DNA of 64,000 bases from Brassica napus (lineage: Eukaryota; Streptophyta; Magnoliopsida; Brassicales; Brassicaceae), in NCBI RefSeq assembly GCF_020379485.1, contig NC_063445.1, positions 50,493,422-50,557,421 on the forward strand, written 5' to 3'. The notes beneath the pieces were generated by a model. The model was not told the origin of the DNA. It did no database searches and saw nothing but the letters and a program-made list of their open reading frames with translations. The position numbers and the translations under genes were made by a program. Positions within the stretch are counted from its first letter, which is position 1. The number at the start of each line of letters is the position of its first letter. This document shows, piece by piece, positions 1 through 11,284 of this stretch.

Positions 1-63
1 CCGGAGGTCTGGGTCCTGCCTGGGGTCTGGAGGAAAGTAGTACCTGAGTATTTTTCCCCAATA
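1..63 (-). repeat. Terminal 63 bp of the element A LTR
   Basis: The stretch ends in CCCCAATA where the homologous LTR of element C ends CCCAACA at 11284. Both are followed by the same internal sequence starting GTTTGC. The rest of this LTR lies before the window. Confidence 0.6.
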
Positions 64-2448
64 GTTTGCCCCACATTTCTCGATTTCGTCATTGATTTTG
101 AGGAATAATCTGTGCACTCAAGTCAACCGGGTTTGCTCATTCTCAACAGGTATCCCTCGGGCAGGACAGCGTTCCAGGAGCTCATCTTTTGGGTTCTTCG
201 TAGGCTGGAATTTCTTCCTCGGACCCAAGTGAGAGACGGTTTCTCTGTAGAGGACCCAGCCTTGGTAGTGTTTCTTCAGGTTCTTTGAATCTGCCGTGGA
301 GGACAGAGTCTAGAGTTTCGATGATCTCTTCCGGATATTCTTGAGATCCGATATGTTGAAGAGGACATCTCCGGAACTGATGTTTTATTAAGAAGGTAAC
401 CGTGGGTAAGTTACCTTCTTCGCCTTGTTTTTGCCGCTTGTCCGGAACTGATGTTTTATTATGATGACAGATGTAGTTCATCCGGTGTCTTTCATCGGAG
501 AGGTAGTGGCGAAGCTCGGGTTGGGAGTTCCTAAAAAATTCTGGTGAACTTCCTGATGAGCAAGGATGCTCTACGCCATAGTCGTGTGTGGGATGAGATT
601 TCGTTCTTTGGTTTCTTCTTGCTGTAATTATGTCCTCTAATTTTTCGTGCTGTCATTCTTCAGGGAACGTTGTGAGGCGTTCGGTTTCGATTATCTATGA
701 TGAGTATCAAAAGGCAAAGACCCGAAAGAGACGACCCTTTTATACTCCTCTCCCAAGATTGGTTAGAGCTGCTTCGTCGGTCTCTGGTCCTTCTTTCGTT
801 CCTCCGGTTCGTACTGAAGCTCCACCGCTCGTATCTCTCCCATGGCCCCATGGCTGTTCATCAGAGATCGCTCACCGAATTGTTTTTTTTTTCGTAACCA
901 AGTGCGGGGTATGGCATTCCATAGGGACCAATCAGTCCTCCGGGCGAGAGCTACAACTAGATGGGAGCTTATGAAGGAGCGGCTGGAGGAGAAAGTGGAT
1001 CACTGGAATCCCGAAGAAGAATATCGCCATTACCTATTATGGGCTGAAGGAGCTGACCAGATGATGACTGGAGGACCAGTTCAAGCAGCTACCTCGGGAT
1101 CTGCAGCGGGATCGCGATACTTGGGAGATCCGACTTTTTGAACGTTTAGAGACGCCTTTTTATGATGGTTTTCTGAGCTTTTTTCTTTTGAGTAATGTCT
1201 TTTACTGTTGCGAACGTTGATCCTTTTCGGTCCCTTTTTAAGAGATTGTTGCTTTTGAATCCTTTTGTGCGTTTTCGTTGAATTGATTCTTTAGCCCCTA
1301 CTTTGCGTGTTGAATCATTTCTTGTTGGGAATCACTCCTGATTCCTGGGGGCCGTGTGGCTTTTTTTTTTTGGAAAATTCGGGGATCCGATCGGCCTTGG
1401 ACCCTGATGTTTATGGGTTCCTGGGACCGACTCCTGGAATTCTAGCATGACTGTGGACCTTGGGTCCGTAGTTTATAGGTATTTGGACCCTGAGGTCTTT
1501 CAAGATTTCGAGAGTTCTTGGGATTTCTCGTGAAAGTTTTGTTATAGGACCTGTGGGCCTGGACCCGGGTTTCGTGTTAGCCCGGAATTATGGTTTCGCA
1601 GGGACCGTATTCTGCCGCCCAAGGAGAGACTACTACCGGTACCTGTTGGGATTTCGCATTCTACCGCCCGGAAGCTGGTCACTATCGAGTTCCCGTGCTG
1701 CATGCTGCCTCTGCAGAAGCCACTATCAGACTTATTAAAGTTTTGCTGGTGTGGATGAAAATCCAACTGCCAGTCTTTACCACTCTCCACGTCTGGTCAA
1801 GCAGTCGAGTGCTCCCTGTATGTCACCGTACTTTGGTACTTATATATCGTCCCCTGTATTGTATAGCCTGGAGCGTTTTAATACAGGTACTTGCGCGTAT
1901 TGTTTTTGGGGACCCTGATATGCCTTCGGCTATACAGGGGTTTTAGGTAGTATTGACAGCATACTCAGGTTTGCGCAGACACATTCCTGTCTTATGTCTC
2001 ATACCCATTTTTTCACGTGGAAATACCACGTATCAGTGAGGTTGAGCTAGGATTCAAAGGTTTCATGGAACCTGATGCAGCCCTATATGCCCCTTTAAGT
2101 ATTGTGGCTTTCCTACTACTTTTATAGCCGAAACTATTATATAAGCTTTGTCCGGAGACTTTCAGCATACATATGACTAGGAAACCACGGTGCTTAAACA
2201 ATATGTAATAATAAAATAAAAACTATGATCCGGAGACCCTTTGTTAAAAATGATAAGCTTTGAGATGCAGGGCATTCCAGCAGTTGGGTTGTATTTTACC
2301 TTTGCTATCTTGCAGCCTGTAGGCTTCTGACTTTATTGTTGTAGTTTTTGGCGACGTCTTGCTGATATGACCAGTTCCTCAGTCGAGCGGCCTCCCTTTT
2401 TTCGTCAAGCAGGTCCAGGCTTAATGACATCAACTCGTTGTTTTCTTC
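64..2448 (+). pseudogene. Element A antisense-gene region, degenerate
   Basis: This region lies downstream of integrase on the sense strand, but its coding remnants read plus, opposite to pol. The frame over 842-1141 (R-W-E-L-M-K-E-R-L near its middle) resembles the end of the element C antisense gene (22100-22335, R-W-E-L-M-P-E-W-L), so it is the 3' end of the same gene. No frame longer than about 120 codons survives. Positions 1340-2450 resemble 22700-23740 of element C and appear non-coding, with pyrimidine-rich GGACCC-type runs. I see no host gene here. Confidence 0.5.
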
Positions 2449-3462
2449 CTAGGTGAGGTGTCCGGAGACGGTGGTCTTCACATGCATCTCTGTCGGGATT
2501 ATGGCTTCAGTACCATAGACTAGCGAGTATGGAGTTTCTTGTGTCGCCATCTTGTAGTTCGGTAAGCCCAGAGTACCCCGTGTAGTTCCTCCGCCCATAG
2601 CCCTTGAGAGCTCTCCAGGCGTTTCTTCAGCATATTCACCACGGTTTTGTTCGTGGATTCGGCCTTCCCATTTTATTGTGGGTGTCGGGGAGTTGCAAAC
2701 GTGAATGCCCCAATCCTTGCATAACTCTTTGAAGTAATGACTCGTGAACTGGGGTCCGTTATCTGTTACGATCTCATGTGGGACCCCAAAACGCGTGATC
2801 ACATGGGTCCATATGAACTTGCGGATTTGGAGATCAGTGATGCGGCTGAGTGCCTCGGCTTCTACCCATTTCGAGAAATAGTCAGTCACTATCAGGAGAA
2901 AGACTTTCTGCCCCGGTGCCATATGGAATTTTCCCACTATATCCATGCCCCATTTTCTGAAGGGCCATGGTGAACTTATGGATTTCAGATTTCCAGGAGG
3001 GAGCTTTGAGACTGGAGCATACCTCTGACATCGATCGCAGTGTTTGGCCTTCTTGTTAGCATCCTCGGCCATCGTGGGCCAGTAGTAGCCCGCCCTTTTG
3101 GGTCTTAGCACCAGACTTCTACCGCTAGAGTGAGATCCGCAATCTCCCTCATGTAACTCCACGAGAATCATGGCTGCCTCTTGGGGTGTGACACACCTTA
3201 GGTACGGTCCGAAGAACGACCTTCTATATAGTTTTCCCTGGGAGACGCAGTACCTCGCAGCTTGCTTCTTGACTTTTCGGCTCTCGTTGCGGTCCTCGGG
3301 GAGAGTATCGTTCTCCAAATATTGGATTAAGGGAGTCATCCAAGTGTCTCCTTCTTCGACAGCTGAGACCTCTTCATGGTGAGCTTCTTCCAAGGTTGCC
3401 GGCCACATGTGTACGAACAGAGGGATGCTCATTTGTTTGTCCGTATCGAGAGCGGATCCCAA
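2449..3462 (-). pseudogene. Element A integrase, broken
   Basis: Integrase inserts reverse-transcribed DNA into the host genome. The 337-codon frame has the H-H-C-C zinc-binding region (G-H-like S-H-S-S-G-R-S then C-D-R-C-Q-R) followed by the catalytic core. The first Asp lies in W-G-M-D-I-V-G and the second in V-T-D-N-G-P-Q-F. The segment that should carry the third catalytic residue is scrambled by a frameshift at about 2660-2690 (T-P-T-I-K-W-E-G-R where a P-Q-S-N-G-Q-A-E motif is expected). The C-terminal Y-G-T-E-A-I-I-P-T-E motif typical of plant Tat/Athila integrases is present. There is no separate start; this is an internal part of a polyprotein. Confidence 0.85.
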
Positions 3463-3880
3463 GTTTGCTGGGGCATCTGCTTAGGAGTTCTGCTCCCTGG
3501 GGATTTGAGTGAGCTTGCAATTCTTGAATTTCTTGATGAGGCGTTGGGCCACCGCTAGGTATGGAATCATGCTGTCGTCCTTTGCCTGATATTCTCCTTG
3601 CACCTGGTTGATTATGAGCTGTGAGTTGCTATAGACTTGGATATCTTCTGCTTCCATCTTGTGCGCGGGAGTGAGTCCCGCGATCAGGGCCTCGTATTCG
3701 CTTTTGTTATTTGTAGCATTAAAGTTGCATCTTACTGCTCTGGAAGCTGTGTTCCCTGTTGGAGTGGTTAGTATGATTCCTACCCCGTCTCCTCAGATGT
3801 TGCTAAAACCATCTACGTAGAGGACCCATTCCCTTTCTTCTGTTGTTTCGCTCCTGAGGCGTATTTCTTGTTCCAGGGCT
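3463..3880 (-). pseudogene. Element A archaeal-type RNase H (second RNase H), broken
   Basis: Reading minus from about 3850, a frame opens with W-V-L-Y-V-D-G-F-S and continues with N-N-K-S-E-Y-E-A-L-I-A-G-L and S-N-S-Q-L-I-I-N-Q-V. These are the Asp, Glu and Asp motifs of the extra archaeal-like RNase H found between pol RNase H and integrase in Tat-lineage elements. A stop follows the first motif and another sits just before the integrase frame, so the domain is inactive. Confidence 0.65.
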
Positions 3881-3917
3881 GGAAGCAAAGAGGGGGAGAA
3901 TTCGGCCACAAAATCTG

Positions 3918-4430
3918 CTAGGACCTGGGATTTTTATGGCTGTAGCTGGCCAGAAGATCACATTGTATTCTCCTACCTCGACTTCTCACTTCGCCAGTCG
4001 ACCGGAGACCTCTGGCTTGTGCAAGACCAATTTTATAGGAAAGGAGGTGACCACGACCACCGGATGAGCTTGAAAATAAGATCGGAGTTTGCGGGCTTCC
4101 ACCATCAGAGCTAAATCCAGCTTCTTGGCTATAACGGGTTTCCGCATCTAAGAGTACGTTGCTCACGTAATAGACCGGTAATTACTTGGTCCCCTCTTCC
4201 TGCACCAGAACGGAGCTTACTGCATGCTCCGAGACCGCTAGATACAATAGTAGGACCTCTCCAAGTTGTGGTTTGGAAAGAAGAGGTGGCAAAGTGAGGT
4301 AGGTTTTAAGCTCCAATAGGGCGGACTCGCATTTCTCGGTCCATTGGAAGCCTTTCGGATTCTTGAGTGTTTCGAAGAAAGCATGAGAATTGTCTGAGAG
4401 CCTGGAGATGAATCTACTTAGAGCTGCCAT
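3918..4430 (-). pseudogene. Element A Ty3-type RNase H remnant
   Basis: The frame 4430-4182 carries the RT-connection/RNase H segment (A-L-S-R-F-I-S-R, F-Q-W-T-E-K-C-E, L-L-S-K-P, L-Y-L-A-V-S-E-H-A-V-S-S-V-L). A stop at 4182 separates it from 4166-3918, where E-T-R-Y-S-Q marks the continuation before the frame decays. It corresponds to 34930-35231 in element D. Confidence 0.7.
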
Positions 4431-4552
4431 CCTTCATGTTAGCCTCTGGACCTCTTTGACACATCTTGGAGAAGGGATGGAATGAATGGCACTGATCTGC
4501 TCTGGGTTCGCCTCGATGCCCTGCGAGCCACGATATATCCGAGGAACTTTCC

Positions 4553-5503
4553 CTAGCTGACACCGAAGGAGCACTTAGCCGGATTAAGCTTCATTTTGTA
4601 TTTGCGGAGGGTGGAGAAGGCTTGTTGTAGATGTGATATGTGATCTTCTGCTTCCAGGGACTTGACAAGCATGTCATCGATATAAAATTCCATGGTATGT
4701 CCGATCTGGTCGGCGAACATCATGTTTACCAATCTTTGGTAAGTTGAACCGGCGTTCTTCAGGCCGAAGGGCATAACCTTATAACAATAGATTCCCCAAG
4801 AGGTCATGAAAGATGTTTTTTCCTGGTCCGCCAGAAGCATTAATATCTGGTTATAGCGGGAGAAAGCATCCATGAAGCTCATCAATTGGTGTCCAGCTGT
4901 GGCGTCTACTAGCTTGTCGATATGAGGCAGGGGGAAGGGATCCTTCGGACATGACTTATTGAGATCCGTGAAGTCTATACAGACTCTCCACTTCCCATTC
5001 CTCTTCTTGACCACGACTACGTTGGCTAGCCACTCTGGGTATTGTACTTCCCGAATGAAACCCGCACTGAGTAGGTTTTTGACCTCTTCGTTGATTATCG
5101 TGTCCCTCTCTGGAGCAAACTCCCTTCGTTTTTGTCTGACAGGCTGGTGTTGAGGATCCACTTGCAGCTTATGGATGATGACTTCTGGATCGATTCCAGG
5201 CATGTCTAGGTGGGACCATGCAAAACAGTGGGAGTTTGATCTAAGGAAGTCTATCAACCTTCGTCTTAACCCCTCGGCGAGCTTGGAACCGATCTTGAGA
5301 TTTCTGGTTTGGTCTCCTTCCACCAGGGGTACGTCGTCCATTTCTTCGACTTCGGGTTCTTCCATATGTTGAGGTGAAGGATCCTCTTTGTTTCTCTGTG
5401 AAACCCCGGTTTTTCCTTTGAGGGTAATCTGGTAACAGGAACAGGAATATCCCTGGTCCCCTTTGATTACTCTCATACCCCAGGGCGTGGGGAACTTTAT
5501 CAC
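4553..5503 (-). pseudogene. Element A reverse transcriptase
   Basis: This 316-codon frame is the RT palm and fingers of a Ty3/gypsy polyprotein. Motifs in order are [48 protein letters not shown] and the catalytic F-Y-I-D-D-M-L. It matches the element D RT segment 34100-34740 residue by residue over long stretches. F-M-D-A-F-S-R has Arg where D has the usual Gly, a likely damaging change. The first Met here is internal; no true start is expected within a polyprotein. Confidence 0.9.
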
Positions 5504-5698
5504 CGGGTACAGCCCTCATGCCGTGAATCCAAGATCGCCCGAGGATGATGTTATCGGGTGACTGGCAATCGACGATTAGGAATCTGGTTTGCATACTGAC
5601 TCCTTCGGCGTAGACTGGGAGAATTATTTCTCCTTCAGTATGCTTAACTTCTCCGCTGAACCCCACGAGCAGGATTATCTTCTTTATCAGGGTACCAT
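5504..5698 (-). pseudogene. Element A retroviral-type protease, cut by the Athila-like LTR
   Basis: The minus frame entering at 5666 has G-F-S-G-E-V followed by I-I-L-P-V-Y-A and N-I-I-L-G-R-S-W-I-H-G-M, the C-terminal half of a gypsy aspartic protease. The active-site D-T-G half should lie upstream, but the sequence stops matching at 5698, where the Athila-like LTR begins. The frame runs on to 5241, overlapping the RT frame, which marks a frameshift at the protease-RT boundary. Confidence 0.7.
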
Positions 5699-7168
5699 TG
5701 ATAGACCATGGATATTACCCACTTTTAGCCATGGCCTATAAGTGTTTTAATATATATTTACTACTATATATAGTCTATTTTAGAGTATTTACAGGTTCAG
5801 GTACGTTCTGGAGAATATGGTGATTTTGGAGCCTTTTGAGGTGCAGAACTGCACAGACGCGTCAGATGTCTAGCTATGGACGGAGACCTTCTGACAGTTA
5901 GATTGAGCCCATCTTTTGCCACAAGAGATAGCTTTGAGTTAGCTTTCCACTGCCGCCGGTTTGAGGTCAATCATCATCCTGTAGCAGAAGGTATTCCCGT
6001 TTTACTGAAGAGTGGTCAGTCTGCCTCGTGAGAGGAAGCTGTCGAGAAGAGGAACGCATGTTGATCGATGCATAACTCTTGACATCGATCGATATGGATG
6101 CCAGAATGCGGGCTGAGCATATTTTATGACCGACTGAAGTCCAGAAGCAATCCCAAATTACCAGAATACCTTTGGACGACCAGAAACCCTATTTATGTTA
6201 TTTATAAGCCATTGTTGACGGCTAGATCTATATAAGCTTTCTTTTATTCTTGTTCTTAGTTAGGAGAGAAAGGAGGAACCCCTTCAGAGTCCTCTTGGAA
6301 CTCCATTGTTTTGGTTTTATTTATATTTTATGTTATTCATCTATTCATCTATGATTTTTTGTGACAACTTCATGTCTGAATAGATCCACCAGTTAGGTTT
6401 AGGGTTCAGATAGGTTATGAGGGATTAGCCCAAAATATAGAACTGCTAAGTTGTGATATTCATCATAGGATTGTTCTTACTGCTTGTGTTCTAGAGTCAT
6501 GAACTAGAACCCAGATCTTAAAATCATTAGGCACAATGCCATCGCTTGGTCTTTTCTCTGAACTAAATTCTATTGAGCTAGGATTGCTAGAAACATACGA
6601 GTGTTGATTTAGGAACCCTAGTGAACACATATTCAACCCGATTGTAAAGCTTGCTAGAAGCGATATCAATCGATGATCCAATAGATTAATCGATCAATAT
6701 TGCGAAAGGTGTATCGATCGATATTCCTATAGAATAAACGATTGACACTTTCTACAGATCACCATGCGAGAGCTGAGATCTTAGATCTAGTGATAAATAA
6801 TCTAGACATGTGAGAGCTGGTAGATTATTGTTATTGTTTGAGTTCTATAATATCTTGCAAGCAACAATTAGCCTCTATATCACTATAATCCTGATTACCC
6901 GAATAGAAATCCTAGATCTAGCAACCATCCTTCCATCAAACAACTCCCTGCCAAGCTGAACAATTGTATTGTTCAACTTGTTTACTGCTTTATTACTGCT
7001 TTGCATTATTTATTTACTATTTTATAAACTATTAGCCTAGCTTAATCATATAACTATTAGATCTAATTGGTTCCCTAGCTCCTTGTGAATTCGATCTCTA
7101 AGTACTACAACTCGACCTCTTATTTGAGAGAGTATAAATCACCCTTTCGGGTGATTTGAGTGATATCA
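5699..7168 (+). repeat. Athila-like 5' LTR
   Basis: The 1470-bp LTR begins TGATA and ends TATCA, a perfect 5-bp terminal inverted repeat. It is followed after four bases by the primer-binding site. Length and termini suit Athila LTRs. Candidate target-site bases to the left are ACCAT (5694-5698); no partner copy was found. Confidence 0.8.
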
Positions 7169-7172
7169 AATT

Positions 7173-7190
7173 TGGCGCCGTTGCCGGGGA
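7173..7190 (+). promoter_or_regulatory. Athila primer-binding site
   Basis: TGGCGCCGTTGCCGGGGA is the classical Athila primer-binding site, complementary to the 3' end of tRNA-Asp, where minus-strand DNA synthesis starts. Confidence 0.85.
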
Positions 7191-7423
7191 GATTTGATCG
7201 CCATTAGATCTTGTCTATTTAGATTTAGTCTAGGTTTTACTACTGTTAAAAAAAACTAATAAAAAATTTTCTTGTGTTTCAGGTACATCCATATGAGTAC
7301 CAGAAGCAACAAGGGGATATGGCTCTTACTAGTAGAGCCACTACATTTGGAACGCGTGATCCATAAGTCTAAGAGGGCAGTGGACACCTTCCAAGCAGCG
7401 ATTGGCAGCGTATAAATCCAAAT

Positions 7424-7699
7424 GTCGATCGACTCTGCTCACCCGGCGTCGATCGACACTGTTCACCCAACGTCGGTCGACACTGCTCACCCGACGTCGG
7501 TCGACACTGCTCACCTGACGTCGGTCGACACTGCTCACCTGACGTCAACAGACACTGTTCAGCCGCCGTCGACGGACACTGTTCAGCCGCCGTCGACTGA
7601 CACTGTTCATCCGCCGTCGACTGCCACTGTTCATCCTCCGTCGACTGACACTGTTCATCCACCGTCGACTGACACTGTTTATCCACCGTCGACTCCACT
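7424..7699 (+). repeat. 24-bp coding minisatellite, about 11.5 units
   Basis: Tandem units of the type GTCGRCNGACACTGTTCAYC repeat with a 24-bp period. Being a multiple of three, they encode an eight-residue repeat (P-T-S-V-D-T-A-H drifting to P-P-S-T-D-T-V-H). The first units contain the full GATCGAC core; later ones have lost it. Confidence 0.9.
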
Positions 7700-7798
7700 T
7701 GTTTGGAGGCAGAGAAGGTCGAAGTGCTTATACTTCAAGTTGACGAGAATGGGATGTTAAAAGACGAAAAAGGTCGCACTCGCAACAACACATGACAA

Positions 7799-8210
7799 TT
7801 GATTAATGCAGAGGGTGCTGTAATCCCTGATGTGATTGATGTTGCTGAGACAAACAACTTTGATCTGAATCGCGAATGCTATGATTGGGGAAGTGTGGAC
7901 CCTTTCCGAGGTCTTCCTCATCAAGATCCCAGAGACCTTATCAAAGAACATAAGGAGTTAGCGTCTGCAAGCGAGCAGAATGAAGTATCTGTAGACCATA
8001 TTATCTGCAAAATCTTCCCATATTCTCTATTTGGAGATGCATTTAGCTGGTTCAGTCAGTTGCATCCAAGATCTTTAACCTGCTAGGAGGACATTAAGAC
8101 CGCCTTCCTCAACAAATTTCTCTATGCTACATCAACTCGAGAAAAGGAGAAGAATGATAAATTGGACAGGTTCTTGGCATTGTTAGATGAGGAGTATATG
8201 ATTCCAATAC
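7799..8210 (+). pseudogene. Athila-like gag remnant
   Basis: The frame 7799-8086 contains F-R-G-L-P-H-Q-D-P-R-D-L-I and then I-C-K-I-F-P-Y-S-L-F-G-D-A-F-S-W-F-S-Q-L, matching the conserved Athila gag core (C-K-L-F-P-Y-S-L-x-G-x-A-x-x-W). A stop interrupts it at 8084. The following bases up to about 8210 still read as gag (A-F-L-N-K-F-L-Y). Gag would form the virus-like particle; this copy cannot be complete. Confidence 0.75.
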
Positions 8211-8280
8211 AGCTGCTCGACGACATTATGCCAAAAAGGGATGAACAACATGTGTCTGGAGAGCTGAGCTGAGTAGAGGA

Positions 8281-9940
8281 AGCTGGTACTGAAGACGCGA
8301 CCTCAATGTCGACCGACATCACGACCTCAACGTCGATCGACATCACGACCTCAACGTCGATCGACGTTACAACCTCATCATCGATCGACGATGTAGACAG
8401 AGAAGTCACTATGGAAGACTCCTTAGAGCTGGAGGAATGGCTTGAAGATATGGATCAAAATTCGAAGAAGAAGCTTGATGATGATCAGCATACTTCGAGA
8501 GGAGATTTGGAAACTTCAAAGGCTAGCAACGGTCGACACCAACCTGATGAGATCGATCGACAACCGCCCCAAATCATCGATCTACACCCACCCGACATCG
8601 ATCGACACCGCCAACCACTTATAGATCGACACCACCCTCCTAATATCGATCGATTCCCATTGCTAGACGTTCCGCCATGTTGCATAATTGAGATGGAACC
8701 GATTGAGGAGAGGATGTACCTGTCTAAAGCCTCACACCTTGCTGTCCCTAAACATCAGAGACCACCTATCTGGACAGAAGAAGCTGCTGGGTTTCACAAA
8801 AGAGTGAAGAGGATACATGATCCTGTGAAGATTGTGGTTCCATGCGCTGTATTTGAAGCTGAATCTCCTATTCCACCAGATAGAAGTGTGCATCTAGATT
8901 CCTACAGTGGGATATTGGATGATCATTAGCACATGGAAGCTTCTTAGAGAAGGTTGCGATTTAGAGATGAAATTGATAAGGGCCCAGCAGAACGAGTATC
9001 AATCGACACCGACCGGATACCATCGATCGACACCAACAAACCAACATCAATCGACGCTATCACTTCTCCATCGATCGACAGTGGACGCATATCATAGCAG
9101 AAGGAGTTCGATGTGTGTGGAAATCTCAGGGACGGAGATACCACCACGCGATCAGACAAGTCTGGGGAAAGAAGAGGAGGAATTGGAAGAAGAGAAAAAG
9201 GATCAAGGATGGTCCTCAGGCATCATTGACCCCTCACATCTCAGATTGTGTCAGGAAATCTAGAGTGCGCAGCAGATGCTTCACAAAGCCATTTGCAAAG
9301 GTTCGAGCACTCCTTATTGCTAAGATGATAGACAAAGGAGAAGAGTCTATGGACGAGGCTTTCACACAATAATGATAAAGCTTCAGAGAGTAGAAACTGA
9401 AACTTGTTTTGGAGCGAGTTCTCATCCTCATCCAGACTAAATCAGATCTCTAAAGTCAAGCTAAATGACTATAACTTGTAGTGTTTTATTTATGTTAGGT
9501 AAAAGGAAAAAATCCGAGGAAGACGAGTTTGCAAGAGGATCGACGATGGCTGCGCAGCATCGATCGACATAGCATCACTAGCATTGATCGATCGCCACTT
9601 AACTGTGTCGATCGACAGAGCTTCAAGAGTATTGATCGTCACTTATATGTGTTTGTCGACACTCACATCATAGTCAGGTATACCGGTTTTTCCTTGTTAA
9701 ATATTGTCCATATGATTTATTTCCTCACCAATCCTAGACTATATAACACTGGAGGTAGTGTTGTTTAAGTCTGGGGGAGGTTCTACTAATATTGTGTTTT
9801 AGTTAGCTATTTAAAAAAAAAAGAAAAACCGAGTAAACGATTGCCATCGGTATCGACCGACGCGGACCTGTCGACATCGATCGACATTGCTTAACCTATG
9901 TCGAACGATATCAACATCCTTACATCGGTCGACATTCATT
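8281..9940 (+). repeat. Dispersed TCGATCGACA motif clusters
   Basis: The core TCGATCGAC(A) and near variants recur in clusters at about 8306-8395, 8560-8660, 9000-9085, 9540-9660 and 9845-9940. In coding frames it gives S-I-D or I-D-R-H peptides (frame 8306-8929 is open for 207 codons). It is present in more than one reading frame, so it is not maintained purely as one peptide. Confidence 0.7.
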
Positions 9941-10494
9941 CCGGTCTGGTATATCGTTCTTACTTGTTACATTAAGTCCTTATGATTTATTCCTAACCAT
10001 AGCTCTGACTGAATTTACACTGGGGACAGTGTAGTTTAAGTCTGAGGGAGCTTTACTGATATTTATTTACTTATTACTCTTATTAAAATGTTTTCAAATT
10101 AAGTTATTATTGAGTCAAGAAGGGGATTATGGACTTATAGATTTTGCTAGATATCTAACCACTCTTTAGCACCATTCTATACTTACTAATTGTAGATAGT
10201 CGTAAAGATACTAAAATGGATCAACCTGTCAACTATCCACACTTGCTGAGATTGTTTGAAGGAACCAAAGCTGACCTCCAACACTAAACCTGTCACAACT
10301 GCTTGTCTTGGGGCTTGCTATACATGGGATCGGATTCTTCAAACAAAGTCTGGAAGGTAAAGCCTTGTGTAGATTTATCACCTTCTCTCTCTCTATTTCA
10401 AAATTTAGATTATAAAAAAAAAAAAGAAGAAAAAAAAGAAAAAAAAAAGATATATATAATTATAGATTATAATTTAGGAAAAGAATTCGAGTAG

Positions 10495-10675
10495 GACTTG
10501 GTGGCTACAACCATTAAGGCTTGATTCATAAGAATTCTATAAGTAAAGGATTCAAACAAGACTTGGTGGCTACAACCATTAAGGCTTGATTCACAAAGAA
10601 TCCTAGGATATAGATCAAAAATAAGTGAAAAGGATTTGGTGGCTAAAACCATTAAAGCTTGATTCATGGAAGCAT
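10495..10675 (+). repeat. Three imperfect copies of a roughly 64-74-bp repeat
   Basis: The phrase GGTGGCTACAACCATTAAGG followed by CTTGATTCA occurs near 10500, 10565 and 10638 (the last with two changes). It lies between an A-rich tract (10411-10450) and the element C LTR. No gene is apparent. Confidence 0.8.
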
Positions 10676-10860
10676 GTCCAACCTTGGTCAATGATCTTGC
10701 AATAAAGCAGACTTTGACTACGGGAGAAATTAGTAGAGAGAGAGGAAATGAACTATTGTTTACCTGCAGGTCCAGATACTTGTTTGAAAATCCTTGTGTT
10801 AGGGGATTTTTGTGTAGGCTCTTTGTGAGTACTACGGAACGTTGGACAAGTTGGTAAACC

Positions 10861-11284
10861 GGGTAAGTTTATAGGTATTTCGTGAGGATTTAGGAAGGAT
10901 AATAAAGAAATAGGATTGAAGAGACTTTTATTAGATAGAGTAAAACAAGAGAGGTTACAGAGTATTGAATAAGAGCCCTAGTTCTAGCCGTCTAGTTCTA
11001 GTCTCTAAGCCTTGGGGAAGTCGATCCTCTGCTTTAGGGTTTTAGTAGTCCTCATATAGTTTGTCTAGGAGTCGGTTTCCTTATGTTAAACTCTTCCATA
11101 TTCAGAAATATGGAAGGTTCTCCTTATCGGAAGTTCTCCATTTCTTGGAAGGGAGCTCGGTTCCAGGGACCGAACTCAGGGTTCCTTCTAGCGGGGACCT
11201 GGAGCGTTCCCTTATCAGGGACCCGAGAGTCTGGGTCCTGCCTGGAGGCTGGAGGAAATGATACTGGAGTATTTTTTCCCAACA
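10861..11284 (-). repeat. Element C LTR (left copy)
   Basis: The right edge CCCAACA is followed by GTTTGCTCC, matching element A's LTR-internal junction at 63/64 and element B's at 14710/14711. The left edge is not resolved; 10861 is an estimate. Confidence 0.5.

Larger units (their letters stand above)
1..5698 (-). mobile_element. Element A: decayed Ty3/gypsy Tat-lineage LTR retrotransposon
   Basis: Sense strand is minus. Reading leftward from 5698 one meets protease, RT, Ty3-type RNase H, an extra archaeal-type RNase H and integrase, then a long region whose remnant ORFs read on the plus strand. The double RNase H and the antisense region downstream of integrase are the known layout of the Tat/Ogre lineage. 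The window opens inside the LTR at this element's 3' end. The other end is missing: the protease is cut where the Athila-like LTR begins at 5699. Frameshifts and stops are frequent, so it is dead. Positions 1-150 and 1598-1790 are clearly homologous to 11224-11370 and 22996-23150, making A and C members of one family. Confidence 0.85.
5699..10860 (+). mobile_element. Athila-like Ty3/gypsy relic, truncated
   Basis: One 5' LTR (5699-7168), the tRNA-Asp-type primer site and a gag remnant identify an Athila-lineage element in plus orientation. No RT, RNase H or integrase is visible, and I find no second copy of the LTR, so it is both internally deleted and truncated on the right. The right boundary is approximate and set by the start of element C's LTR region. 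Two AAGTCTGRGGGAG purine tracts (about 9769 and 10038) resemble the region Athila elements carry after gag-pol. The left junction interrupts element A's protease, so this insertion is younger than A. Confidence 0.7.

Noticed and set aside
7424..7699. Regular 24-bp repeats that could suggest a CRISPR array
   Set aside because: No unique spacers, plant genome, and the units are a coding minisatellite within an Athila-like element.
10861..11284. Shared LTR forming one continuous A-C tandem element
   Set aside because: No PBS or gag of A lies left of 10861, so a shared LTR cannot be shown; kept only as a question in the findings.
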